Below, piece by piece: positions 50,626 through 58,741 of a stretch of DNA of 64,000 nucleotides (position 1 is its first letter; every line of letters begins with the position of its first letter). Where the stretch lies: the NCBI RefSeq assembly GCF_001668575.1, contig NZ_LZMD01000070.1, positions 62,001 to 126,000 on the forward strand, written 5' to 3'. The DNA is from Mycobacterium sp. 1164985.4. GTDB taxonomy: Bacteria > Actinomycetota > Actinomycetes > Mycobacteriales > Mycobacteriaceae. The notes under the pieces are model-generated. The model saw nothing but the letters and a program-made list of their open reading frames with translations. It did not search any database and was not told where the DNA came from. The position numbers and the translations under genes are program-made.

Positions 50626-51318
50626 ATGACGCAGCCGCGTACCCATGAGCTGGCCGAGCGGATGGCCGAGCTGGCGCGTATGTCCGCCTCGCCGCGCACC
50701 GTCGACGACGTGCTGAACGACGTCACCGAGACGGCGTGTGAGCTGATACCGGGCGCGGAAGCAGTCGGAGTGCTACTGATCGGCAGGGGCGGCAGATTCG
50801 AATCGCTTGCCGGGACCTCAGAGTTGCTGAATACGCTCGACGAAATCCAGATGCAGTTCGGCGAGGGACCGTGCGTGGAGGCGGCCCTCAACGAGCTAAT
50901 CCTGCGCACCGACGACTTCCGGAATGAGGATCGCTGGCCGTTGTATGCAGCCGCGGCGGTGGATCACGGCGTGCTCAGCGGGCTCTCGATCAAGCTCTAC
51001 ACGGCCGACCGCACCGCAGGCGCCCTCAACATGTTCAGCTCGAATGCCCGCGCCTTCGACGCCGAAGACGAAGTGATCGGCACGGTCCTGGCCGCACACG
51101 CCGCCGCGGCGATACTGGCCAGCCGGCAGGGCGAGCAATTGCAGTCGGCGATGGCCACCAGGGACCGTATCGGCCAGGCCAAGGGCATCATCATGGAGCG
51201 TTATGGCGTGGACGAGGTGCGCGCGTTCGAGATGCTCAAACAACTCTCGCAGGACAGCAACGTCAAACTCGCCGACGTCGCGCAGCGCGTCATCGATACG
51301 CGCAGCGGCGCTGAATAG
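50626..51318 (+). CDS. GAF-ANTAR domain sensory/RNA-binding regulator
   Basis: The 230-residue protein has a GAF domain (about 25-160: VDDVLNDVTETACELIPGAEAVGVLLIGRGG and LSGLSIKLYTADRTAGALNMFS) and a C-terminal ANTAR domain (about 165-225: MATRDRIGQAKGIIMERYGVDEVRAFEMLKQLSQDSNVKLADVAQRVI). ANTAR domains bind paired RNA hexaloops and prevent transcription termination. Mycobacteria have many GAF-ANTAR proteins of this size, some linked to stress and lipid control. It stands alone, convergent with the zinc-ribbon gene. The ligand of its GAF domain is unknown. Confidence 0.92.
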   Translation: MTQPRTHELAERMAELARMSASPRTVDDVLNDVTETACELIPGAEAVGVLLIGRGGRFESLAGTSELLNTLDEIQMQFGEGPCVEAALNELILRTDDFRNEDRWPLYAAAAVDHGVLSGLSIKLYTADRTAGALNMFSSNARAFDAEDEVIGTVLAAHAAAAILASRQGEQLQSAMATRDRIGQAKGIIMERYGVDEVRAFEMLKQLSQDSNVKLADVAQRVIDTRSGAE

Positions 51319-51368
51319 CGGCTCGACGGGGCGCTGGGTCAGTTCGCTGATAAGGATATGCGCGCCAG

Positions 51369-52394
51369 TCAATGTCCGAGACTCACCTGAACGCCGTGTG
51401 CTTGAAGTTGTTGAAAGGTGTAGCTGAACTCACCCCGGTGTCCCACGGAGACGACATAGCGATCTTGGCCTTCGGTGACTGGGAAACTGAACGAGAAGGT
51501 GCACTGCGCGCTGTCGCCGTGCCCGTCTCCGAGCGTGGTGGTGGCCAGTATCTCGTTCTTGCCGTTCTTGACGGTTACCTGTGTTTGCTTGCTTATGTCG
51601 GCATAGCCGCTGGTGCCTTCACATGCCGTCCCGTCGGAGGCGATTGCGCCCACACCGGCGCTGTCCATGAGGACGAATTTCCCTGCGGCAGTTGTCCTGT
51701 CGAGGATATGGAAGCCCTTCGCGAATTGCGGACAGAAAGCTTCGACGGCGAATTTGTCGGCCAGCAGACCCTGCTCAGGACCGCCCTCTTCGAGTTGGCG
51801 GCAGACTTGTCGTCCGTGGGCGACGGCTCCGGCGTCGGAATTGAATTCGGTGGCAAGTCCGGCATCCTTGAGCGCGGCGAGATATCCGGCTTCCGGAGAT
51901 GGCGGAGTTGGGGTGCCCCCACGTGGTAGCGCCCAGACGACTGCTGCAGTCAGAACGATGATCGCTGTCATCGCTCCGGTCGTCGGCCAGCTCATTCGGA
52001 TGCTCGACCTTGCCACCGAAACCTCGACATAGTCCGGCAGCATCTGACCTCCGACGGGGTCTGCAGCGCGGTGCCTGCCGTTGCGCACGCGATTCGTCGG
52101 ACGGCCTGCGACGTAGAAACGCCCTTCGTAGCGTGCCGTGGGATCGGGTCGCCAGCCCGATAGTGTCGTGGGAGCGTATACGGCTCCGCATCGGTCGCAT
52201 GTGACGTCGGAAGCGAGTTTCGAGCCGCAATATGGGCACGTTCTCTTCGCCGGACTCCGACCGTCGGCCGACCGCCTGGATAACGTCACTAACTCATCAT
52301 CGACGTTCCGGGCTTCGTGTTCGTCGAATCGCCGGGGATTTGTGTTGAATGACGAAGCTGAGCCGAAGGGGACAGCGCGGGTAACCGCTGTCAT
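51369..52394 (-). CDS. Zinc-ribbon, single-pass membrane protein with a DUF732-like domain
   Basis: The 341-residue protein has a cytoplasmic zinc ribbon (CPYCGSKLASDVTCDRCGAVY, near 54-74), one membrane helix (TGAMTAIIVLTAAVVWAL, near 150-167) and an external part. The latter includes a DUF732-like segment (EAGYLAALKDAGLATEFNSDAGAVAHGRQVCRQLEEGG) and a strand-rich C-terminus (FVLMDSAGVGA... YVVSVGHRGEFSYTFQQL). DUF732 proteins are secreted or membrane mycobacterial proteins of unknown role. ATG 52394 was chosen because upstream codons fall inside the next gene. Confidence 0.72.
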   Translation of the reverse strand: MTAVTRAVPFGSASSFNTNPRRFDEHEARNVDDELVTLSRRSADGRSPAKRTCPYCGSKLASDVTCDRCGAVYAPTTLSGWRPDPTARYEGRFYVAGRPTNRVRNGRHRAADPVGGQMLPDYVEVSVARSSIRMSWPTTGAMTAIIVLTAAVVWALPRGGTPTPPSPEAGYLAALKDAGLATEFNSDAGAVAHGRQVCRQLEEGGPEQGLLADKFAVEAFCPQFAKGFHILDRTTAAGKFVLMDSAGVGAIASDGTACEGTSGYADISKQTQVTVKNGKNEILATTTLGDGHGDSAQCTFSFSFPVTEGQDRYVVSVGHRGEFSYTFQQLQAHGVQVSLGH

Positions 52395-52425
52395 TGTCGA
52401 GAGCCGTCCGTTGGCACACCTCAAT

Positions 52426-53008
52426 TCACCCAGGTCGGCGCAACATCGGCCAGATGGGGGGCGAACTGCCGGTCTGTATGACGCCGAGTTCCTCGAACCC
52501 GTGCGCGGCGTAGAGCCGCTTGTTGCGAGGGTTGGTTGCTTCGAGGTACGCGGGTAGGTTGTCGCGGTCGCAGCGTAGAGCAGCGTGCCGGAGCATCGCC
52601 GAGCCGAGCCCTCGGCCCTCCTTCGGCGCGTCGACACCGATCAGAGGGAGGTACCAAACGGGCTCTGCCGGGTGGTATTCCCCCATCTGTCCCAATACGC
52701 TGAAGACCTCTTCCTGGTCGGGCTCCGGTACTGCCTCAGATGCGATGGCCGCCATCGCCTCGTCGTTCGACCCCACGTTGGGTGGCAGCCACAGGGCCTC
52801 CGCAATCGTCGACCGAGTCGGCAGTACCAGCTGCGAATGCTTCGCCGGCCAACGCGCGTACGAACGGGGGCCAATACGTCAGGTATCGACTCGCGTCGGA
52901 CAGGAACCAGCGGGCGACGGGATCGCTGCTGAAGGCGATCGTGAGCGTGGCGATCGCCCTGCCCTCGTCGGTTGCCGGGGTTACCCGAGACTCCTCCGGA
53001 CTCGTCAT
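52426..53008 (-). pseudogene. GNAT acetyltransferase disrupted by a frameshift
   Basis: Two adjacent frames together make one GNAT protein. The N-terminal part starts at ATG 53008 (MTSPEESRVTPATDEGRAIA and beyond, to FAAGTADSVDD). The C-terminal part (AEALWLPPNVGSNDEA to EATNPRNKRLYAAHGFEELGVI, with acetyl-CoA loop EGRGLGSAMLRHA) is in another frame. Removing one T (52804-52805, AA on the plus strand) restores the continuous reading VDDAEALWLPP. It is therefore either a recent pseudogene or a sequencing error. Both halves keep family residues, so the break is recent. Confidence 0.8.
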
Positions 53009-53073
53009 GCGCTGACGATACTCGGGCGCAGAGCTCAGATTTGTTGTCTGAGCTGAAGCGGGGAGTGTCAAGG

Positions 53074-53128
53074 ATCAGCCGAAGTAACTGTCAACCATCA
53101 GCCGAAACACCGTCAGCCATCAACCGCA
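53074..53128. repeat. Short tandem repeat next to tRNA-Arg
   Basis: ATCAGCCGAA occurs at 53074 and 53097, with a diverged third copy ATCAACCGCA at 53119 (spacing 23 and 22 bp). The spacers share GTCA(A/G)CC. The array lies 18 bp beyond the 3' end of the tRNA gene. Confidence 0.6.
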
Positions 53129-53145
53129 GCAATACAAAACAGAAG

Positions 53146-53218
53146 TGCCCCCGGCAGGATTCGAACCTGCGACACCGGCTTTAGGAGAGCCGTGCTCTAT
53201 CCCCTGAGCTACGAGGGC
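53146..53218 (-). tRNA. tRNA-Arg (anticodon CCU)
   Basis: The minus strand folds into a full 73-nt cloverleaf. The acceptor stem is GCCCTCG/CGGGGGC with one G-T pair, the D-arm GCTC/GAGC, the anticodon stem CGGCT/AGCCG around CTCCTAA (anticodon CCT), and the T-arm GCAGG-TTCGAAT-CCTGC. The discriminator is A. CCA is not encoded. It reads the rare arginine codon AGG. Such tRNA 3' ends are common integration sites, but no integrase is nearby. Confidence 0.95.
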
Positions 53219-53315
53219 GGACCGCTGGCAGCTTACCGGCTGGCACCCGCAGGCAGCGCGGACCACTCGTCCCAGGCCGCGACGCACCAAACGACACTGC
53301 GGGAACCTTCCGTCG

Positions 53316-53340
53316 ATTACGCTACTGTTCGTTCCGTAAT
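53316..53340. promoter_or_regulatory. Inverted repeat upstream of the flavin monooxygenase
   Basis: ATTACG-N13-CGTAAT flanks a -10-like TACTGT. It lies 33 bp upstream of the GTG start at 53374 and could be an operator. Confidence 0.35.
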
Positions 53341-53373
53341 TGCAAAAGATCATTGCGGTCAGGAGGATCTGTC

Positions 53374-55335
53374 GTGCGCAGTCGCTATGCGGGCACGCCG
53401 TTCACGACGCCGACCGCCGAAATCGAGCGAGCACTCGAGGACGTGAGCGTTCCCACGCTGTTGCTCAGCCTCGTGCACATCACCGGAGACACCCGCTTCA
53501 TCCGCGACTACGCCCAGGCCGGGCTGTTTCTCAACGAGGTTCAGGGCTTCATGTCCGAGGAGGACAAGGCTCGGGCGCGAGCCGAAGCCCTCGACGTGAT
53601 CACCGAATACCGCGACCGCGGCTGTCCCGAACCCGCGCCGCTCGATGCGTCCGTCGTCAAGCAGATGATGGATTGGGCCGCTTGCGAACCCGTCGGCGAG
53701 GAGTATCTGCCGCTGCTGACCGAGGAGCTCGATCTCGACGGCGCCGACCCTCGTCGACCCGAAACCCTTGACCCGGCTGCCGCGGCGAACCTTCCCGTGC
53801 TCGTCATCGGTTGCGGTGAGTCCGGCCTGCTTGCTGCCATCCGACTCAAGCAGGCCGGCCTGCCGTTCACCGTGGTCGAGAAGAATGCCGGCCCCGGGGG
53901 AACCTGGTGGGAGAACAGCTATCCCGGCGCCCGCGTCGACGTGGCCAACCACTTCTACTGCTACAGCTTCGAACCCAGCAACGACTGGAGCCATTACTTT
54001 GCCGAGCAGCCGGAGTTGCGGCAGTACTTCGTCGACGTGATGAACAAACACGGCATCGGCGAGCACGTCCGCTGGCAGACCGAGGTGGTCTCGGCCGAGT
54101 GGGACGACGGGCCCGGCACCTGGACCGTCGCGCTGCGCGCCAAGGACGGCCGGATCTCGCGGGTGATCGTGCGCGCGATCATCAGCGCGGTCGGCCAACT
54201 CAACCGCCCCCTGGTGCCCGACATCGACGGCGCGGACACCTTCGGCGGTCCGGCGTTTCACTCGGCCGCGTGGAACCACGCCGTCGATGTCACCGGCCGA
54301 CACGTCGCGTTGATCGGCGCTGGCGCAAGCGGATTCCAGATCGCGCCCGCGATCGCCGACCGGGTTGAACACCTGGACGTCTACCAGCGCACTGCCCAAT
54401 GGATGTTCCCGAACCCGATGTACCACGACGAAGTCGGCGACGGCACCCGCTGGGCGATGGAGCACCTGCCGTTCTACAGCCGCTGGTACCGATTCCTGCT
54501 GCTGTGGCCCGGCGCCGACAAAGGGCTGGACGCCGCTCGCGTCGATCCCGCTTATCAGCGAAGCGATTACGCGGTCAGCGACATCAACGCCGCCGCGCGG
54601 ATGATGTTCACCGACTGGATCACCAGTCAGGTCGACGGTGATGACGAACTGCTCGCCAAGGTCCTGCCCGACTACCCCGCGACGGGTAAACGCACGTTGC
54701 AGGACGACGGCACCTGGTTGCGAACGTTGAAGCGGGACAACGTCGAGTTGATCCGCACACCGATCGAGCGGATCACGCCGACGGGCGTGCTGACCGCCGA
54801 CGGCCGTGAGCGGCGTGCCGATGTGATCGTGTACGCCACCGGTTTTCGGGCCACCGAGGTGCTGTGGCCGCTTCGGATCATCGGCCGCGACGGCGACGGC
54901 AATCCGGTCGACCTGCGCGACGTCTGGGGTGACCGTCCGTTCGCGTATCGGGGGATCATGGTTCCCGGCTTCCCGAACTTCTTCCTCACCTACGGCCCCG
55001 GCACACATCTCGCGCACGGCGGCAGCCTGATCTTCAACTCCGAGTTGCAGATGCGCTATATCGGACAGTGTCTGCATGCGCTGGCCGACGGGCTACACTC
55101 GATCGAACCGAAGGTCGACGCGACCGAGCAATGGCGCCGCACGTCGCAGGAGGCGATCAAGATGACGGTCTGGTCGCACCCGTCGATCGAGCACTCCTAC
55201 TTCAAGAACGCCCGTGGTGAGATCCACACCGTCAGCCCGTGGAAGCTCTACGAGTATCACGACGCGGTGCGCGAACCGGAATGGTCGGACTTCGTCTTGA
55301 GGTCCGCCGATACCGCTGTGGTGCAACCGTTATAG
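53374..55335 (+). CDS. Flavin-containing monooxygenase, BVMO-related
   Basis: The 653-residue protein has an N-terminal extension of about 130 residues, then an FAD motif VIGCGESGLLAAIRL, the WWENSYPGARVDVANHFYCYSF segment typical of BVMOs, FGGPAFHSAAWNH in the BVMO fingerprint position (F-x-G-x3-H-x3-W) and an NADP motif LIGAGASGFQIAP. The long N-terminus is shared by the 4-hydroxyacetophenone monooxygenase group. GTG 53374 is set by AGGAGG 7 nt upstream. It stands alone behind its own promoter and tRNA-Arg, and its end overlaps the convergent F420-type gene by 6 bp. Substrate unknown. Confidence 0.92.
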   Translation: MRSRYAGTPFTTPTAEIERALEDVSVPTLLLSLVHITGDTRFIRDYAQAGLFLNEVQGFMSEEDKARARAEALDVITEYRDRGCPEPAPLDASVVKQMMDWAACEPVGEEYLPLLTEELDLDGADPRRPETLDPAAAANLPVLVIGCGESGLLAAIRLKQAGLPFTVVEKNAGPGGTWWENSYPGARVDVANHFYCYSFEPSNDWSHYFAEQPELRQYFVDVMNKHGIGEHVRWQTEVVSAEWDDGPGTWTVALRAKDGRISRVIVRAIISAVGQLNRPLVPDIDGADTFGGPAFHSAAWNHAVDVTGRHVALIGAGASGFQIAPAIADRVEHLDVYQRTAQWMFPNPMYHDEVGDGTRWAMEHLPFYSRWYRFLLLWPGADKGLDAARVDPAYQRSDYAVSDINAAARMMFTDWITSQVDGDDELLAKVLPDYPATGKRTLQDDGTWLRTLKRDNVELIRTPIERITPTGVLTADGRERRADVIVYATGFRATEVLWPLRIIGRDGDGNPVDLRDVWGDRPFAYRGIMVPGFPNFFLTYGPGTHLAHGGSLIFNSELQMRYIGQCLHALADGLHSIEPKVDATEQWRRTSQEAIKMTVWSHPSIEHSYFKNARGEIHTVSPWKLYEYHDAVREPEWSDFVLRSADTAVVQPL

Positions 55336-56148
55336 CTCTGCGATCACCTTCGCGAACGGCTCGGCATGCAACTGCTGGACCGTGATGTAGCTGACGCCGT
55401 ACGTGTCGCGGTAATGGCGCAACGTGTCGGCGATCTCGCTCGTCGATCCGGACAGCACCGCCGGCGTCGCCAGCAGTTCCTCATCGGAGAGGTGCGGTAG
55501 GAATCGCCGGGTGATGGACAGGTCGGGCATGCCGGAATCGTCGGTCGGCATGGCCGTGACGGCGATGTTGAGTTCGAGATCGTCGAACCGGTCACCGGCG
55601 GCATCGCGCACGAATGCGATGCGATCGGCGAGCGGATCGGATGTCGCGGTGATCGGGGCGCCGCCCGTCAGCCCGATGATGTCGGCGCGCTGTGCGGCCA
55701 GCGTCAGCAGCTTGTCGCCGTTGCCCGCAATCAGTATCGGCACATCGGGTGCGTGCTCTGCCATGTGTTCGGTGACATGACGCAACCAGTCCACGCGTTG
55801 GCCTGCGGTGGGGTAGGGCAGCTCGGCCTGCTCGAACTCCTCCTTGACGTAACCGGCTCCGAGCCCGAGGTCGAAGCGTCCGCCGCTCAAGTCGCGCAGC
55901 GTCGTCACCTCACGCGCGAGCAGGGCGGGGCGGTAGAAGCCCGTGTTGAGCACGAAGGTGCCCACGCGGAGGCGCTCGGTGACCATCGCCATCGCCGTCA
56001 TCATCGGAAAGGGCGCCGTGGTGTAGAGGTGGTCGGCGACGTGCACGATGTCGTAGCCCATGTCCTCGGCGCGGCGCGCCCAGTCCTGCACTGACTTCTG
56101 ACGACGCGCAGCCTGAAGGCCCACACCGAACCGGAAGGGTTTGGTCAC
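55330..56148 (-). CDS. LLM-class F420-dependent oxidoreductase
   Basis: The 272-residue protein has the luciferase-like TIM-barrel pattern: FRFGVGLQAARRQKSVQDWARRAEDMGYDIVHVADHL, LRVGTFVLNTGFYRPALLAREVTTLRDLSGGRFDLGLGAGYVKEEFE and PILIAGNGDKLLTLAAQRADIIGL. It resembles the MSMEG_2516-type group of probable F420-dependent enzymes. GTG 56148 was chosen because the barrel begins at residue 4; the longer frame covers a region with no conserved sequence. It lies divergent from the ligase gene with 181 bp between starts. Its specific reaction is unknown. Confidence 0.87.
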   Translation of the reverse strand: MTKPFRFGVGLQAARRQKSVQDWARRAEDMGYDIVHVADHLYTTAPFPMMTAMAMVTERLRVGTFVLNTGFYRPALLAREVTTLRDLSGGRFDLGLGAGYVKEEFEQAELPYPTAGQRVDWLRHVTEHMAEHAPDVPILIAGNGDKLLTLAAQRADIIGLTGGAPITATSDPLADRIAFVRDAAGDRFDDLELNIAVTAMPTDDSGMPDLSITRRFLPHLSDEELLATPAVLSGSTSEIADTLRHYRDTYGVSYITVQQLHAEPFAKVIAEL

Positions 56149-56269
56149 GGATCGATCGTAGGAGGATCGCAGGCCGGCAAAGAATGTTTGGCACGCAGAC
56201 TCGCTGGGCAATACATCTGCCGCCGACTTCGAATCACCGAAGTCCACTAGCCAAAGGACTTGCTGCCCC

Positions 56270-56307
56270 GATCCGGCCCGTCGTGAACTTCTCCGACGGG
56301 CCGGATC
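56270..56307. promoter_or_regulatory. Long perfect hairpin upstream of the YbdK-type ligase gene
   Basis: GATCCGGCCCGTC (56270-56282) and GACGGGCCGGATC (56295-56307) form a perfect 13-bp stem with a 12-nt loop, followed by AATATTT, 22 nt before the ATG. It looks like an intrinsic terminator but sits between divergent genes, so it may be a leader attenuator or an operator. Confidence 0.7.
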
Positions 56308-56329
56308 AATATTTCCGACCCCCTCAGTT

Positions 56330-57430
56330 ATGGCCACTCATCCCACCATCGGTGTCGAAGAAGAATTTCTGCTCGCCGACCCGGCGACCGGTGAACCGGT
56401 CGCGCTCAACGAGGCCGTCGCGCGCGAGGCCGCCGACCGGGGTGTGAAGCTGCAACTCGAGCTGACCACCTGCCAGGTCGAAACCACCAGCGACGTGGTC
56501 GGCTCGACCCGAAACCTGCACGAACAACTGCTTCGGCTCCGTCGCCTCTCCGCGGAGGCCGCACAGGCCGCCGGCGCCCAGCTGCTGGCGGTTGGACTGC
56601 CGCCGACACTGCCTCGCGACTTTCCGATCACGGACACCCCGCGGTACCGCGAGATCGGCGACAAGTTCGGCATGATCGCGCACGAACAGGGCATCTGCGG
56701 CTGCCACGTCCACATCGCGGTGCCCAGCCGGGAAGCCGCGATCCGGGTCAGCAACCGGCTGCGGCCGTGGCTGCCCAGCCTGCTCGCGCTGAGCGCCAAC
56801 TCCGCGATCTACCGCAACTCCGACACCGGCTACGCCAGCTGGCGCAGCGTGCTGTGGGCGCGCTGGCCCAGCGCCGGTCCGCCGCCGCATTTCGACTCCG
56901 TCGACGAGTACGACGCGGTCGTGCAGATGCTGCAGCAGGCCGGCGCGATGCTCGACGACGGCATGGTCTATTGGGACGTGCGCCCATCGACGAACTTCCC
57001 GACGATCGAGGTGCGCGTCGCCGATGTGCCCGCGACGGCGGACGAGACCGTCCTGCTGGCCGCGTTGAGCCGGGCCGCGGTGATGACCGCCCTGGAGGAC
57101 GAGCGCAGCGGCGAGCGGACACCGCCGTTGTCCGCGCACGCACTCAAGGCCGCGTACTGGAAGTCTGCGCGCGACGGCCTCGACGGCGATGCGGTGGACC
57201 TGTTGGAAAGCCATCAGCGGGTGCCCGCGCGCGAGCTGCTGGACCGCCTGGTCGAGCACGTCCGACCCGCGCTCGAGGCGGTGGGTGATTACGACCTCGT
57301 GACCGACGGGCTGCGCCGCGTCACCGAAGACGGCAACGGAGCCATGCGTCAGCGGCGGGCGTGGCAACGTCGTGGCGACGTGCGCGACGTCGTCGCGGAG
57401 GCCGCTGAAGCGACGCTGGCGGGAACGTAA
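56330..57430 (+). CDS. Carboxylate-amine ligase, YbdK-type glutamate-cysteine ligase 2 family
   Basis: The 366-residue protein has the GCS2 signatures: GVEEEFLLADPATGEPV at the N-terminus (ATP/metal glutamates), ELTTCQVETTSD, GCHVHIAVPSREAAIRVSNRLRPWLP and FPTIEVRVADVPATADETVLLAAL. YbdK-type enzymes have weak glutamate-cysteine ligase activity in vitro. Mycobacteria make mycothiol rather than glutathione, so the natural amine partner is unclear; Rv0433 is the likely counterpart. ATG 56330 lies 22 nt after a strong hairpin. It converges with rskA, 8 bp apart. Confidence 0.92.
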   Translation: MATHPTIGVEEEFLLADPATGEPVALNEAVAREAADRGVKLQLELTTCQVETTSDVVGSTRNLHEQLLRLRRLSAEAAQAAGAQLLAVGLPPTLPRDFPITDTPRYREIGDKFGMIAHEQGICGCHVHIAVPSREAAIRVSNRLRPWLPSLLALSANSAIYRNSDTGYASWRSVLWARWPSAGPPPHFDSVDEYDAVVQMLQQAGAMLDDGMVYWDVRPSTNFPTIEVRVADVPATADETVLLAALSRAAVMTALEDERSGERTPPLSAHALKAAYWKSARDGLDGDAVDLLESHQRVPARELLDRLVEHVRPALEAVGDYDLVTDGLRRVTEDGNGAMRQRRAWQRRGDVRDVVAEAAEATLAGT

Positions 57431-57438
57431 GCCGCGCC

Positions 57439-58161
57439 TTAGACCAGCGGGAGTTCGGCGAATGGCGCGCTGGTCGGCTCCTGCGAACCGCCCGGCGGTT
57501 CGACGGTGAAGGCCAGGGTGCTGGAGTCGCCGAGATCGGGCAGCACGGCAGTGGTCGACGGTGCAACGGACTGCGGGTCCATCGTGCCCGCCGGGTGCGG
57601 ACCGTCCGCGCCGACCAACCACATCTGGTAGACGGTGCCGGGCTGTGGCGGGGTGACGTTGTTCATCACCAGCACACCGGCGTCCTTCTCGCGGGAGAAC
57701 AGCACTGTCGCCGTGCCTCCGCCCGGGATCTCGCCCGAAACGGTGCGCACATCGGGAGCGGCGAACACCTGCTCGGCGGTCGACGGTTTGGCCGTCGGCC
57801 GCAGGGCCAGGCCGACACCGACCGCACCGAGCCCGACCACGAGCACGGCCGCGGCGGCGAGCGCCGTCCTCTGCCACCGGCTCGGTCGCGGCCGCAACCG
57901 GCTCACCGGTCGCTCTCGTCCACCGCCGACCTCGGCGAGCAGACGCTCGCGCAGCTGCGGCGGCGGTTCCGTTGCGGTCGAGGCCGAAACCACCGCCATC
58001 GCCTCCCGAACCTTACGAACCTCGTCGGTGAAGGCCTGCGCGACGGCAGGCGGGGCGGCCGCCACACGGCGGTCGACGTCCTCGCGTTCGGTGTCGGACA
58101 TGGCGTTCAGGGCGTACGGCGCCGCAAGTGCGCCGAGGTCGGAATCCATGGGCTCGGTCAT
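57439..58161 (-). CDS. rskA: Anti-sigma-K factor RskA
   Basis: The 240-residue protein has the layout of membrane anti-sigma factors: a cytoplasmic sigma-binding domain (residues 1-80, [22 protein letters not shown]), one membrane helix (99-120) and an external domain of the RskA family ([40 protein letters not shown]). It holds SigK inactive until regulated proteolysis. ATG 58161 overlaps the sigK stop (ATGA), the standard coupled order sigK-rskA. It matches Rv0444c in size and domain order. Confidence 0.93.
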   Translation of the reverse strand: MTEPMDSDLGALAAPYALNAMSDTEREDVDRRVAAAPPAVAQAFTDEVRKVREAMAVVSASTATEPPPQLRERLLAEVGGGRERPVSRLRPRPSRWQRTALAAAAVLVVGLGAVGVGLALRPTAKPSTAEQVFAAPDVRTVSGEIPGGGTATVLFSREKDAGVLVMNNVTPPQPGTVYQMWLVGADGPHPAGTMDPQSVAPSTTAVLPDLGDSSTLAFTVEPPGGSQEPTSAPFAELPLV

Positions 58162-58703
58162 GCCATCCCCAAGCACTTGCGCAGACCGCGGAGTCCGTCG
58201 CGCATCCGCGATTTGATCGTGGCCAGGTTCGCCGACAGTCGCTCGGAGACCTGGGCGTAGGTCAGCCCGTCGTAGTAGGCCAATTGGATGCACTCCCGCT
58301 GCACATCCGTCAGCGAGCCCAGGCAGTTGGCCACCTGGCGGCGTTCGTCACGCAAGATCACCGAGTCGGCGACGTGGTCGGCGGGCGGTTCGACGGACGC
58401 CGCGCCGTAACGGTCCTCTCGCTGGGTCGCCGCCTGTTCCGACCGCACGCGGTCGACCGCGCGGCGGTGCGCGAGTGTCATCAACCACGCGAGGGGGGAA
58501 CCCGCCGCCGGGTCGTAGGTGTGCGCGGTGCGCCACACCTGCAGGTAGATGTCCTGCGTCGTCTCCTCGCTGTACCCGGGATCGCGGAGGACGCGCGACA
58601 CCAGACCGAACACGCGCGCCCGGGTGCGGTCGTAGAAAGTGGCGAACGCCTCGACGTCCTGTTCGGCGACCCGGCGAAGCAGTTCGTCGAGGTCCGTGGT
58701 CAC
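58158..58703 (-). CDS. sigK: ECF sigma factor SigK
   Basis: The 181-residue ECF sigma factor has region 2 ([46 protein letters not shown]) and region 4 ([45 protein letters not shown]). It pairs with the adjacent anti-sigma RskA. In M. tuberculosis SigK controls mpt70/mpt83 and its own operon. GTG 58703 was chosen because region 2 begins soon after and a TAGGCT -10 box lies 7 nt upstream, predicting a leaderless mRNA. Next to it lies a DUF1365 gene, but the Rv0446c and ufaA1 genes found nearby in M. tuberculosis are absent. Confidence 0.94.
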   Translation of the reverse strand: MTTDLDELLRRVAEQDVEAFATFYDRTRARVFGLVSRVLRDPGYSEETTQDIYLQVWRTAHTYDPAAGSPLAWLMTLAHRRAVDRVRSEQAATQREDRYGAASVEPPADHVADSVILRDERRQVANCLGSLTDVQRECIQLAYYDGLTYAQVSERLSANLATIKSRMRDGLRGLRKCLGMA

Positions 58704-58710
58704 CAGCGGT

Positions 58711-58716
58711 AGCCTA
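58711..58716 (-). promoter_or_regulatory. -10 box for a leaderless sigK transcript
   Basis: On the minus strand this reads TAGGCT and lies 7 nt before the sigK GTG. Confidence 0.5.
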
Positions 58717-58741
58717 GCCACCCGAGTCTGTACCGGCACGG

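Noticed and set aside
53146..53340. An integrated mobile element at tRNA-Arg
   Set aside because: No integrase, transposase or duplicated tRNA end is present in the window; only a scar is possible.
57930..57960. GCGAGCAGACG sequence as a third copy of the hairpin repeat
   Set aside because: It lies inside the rskA coding sequence and has no second arm nearby.
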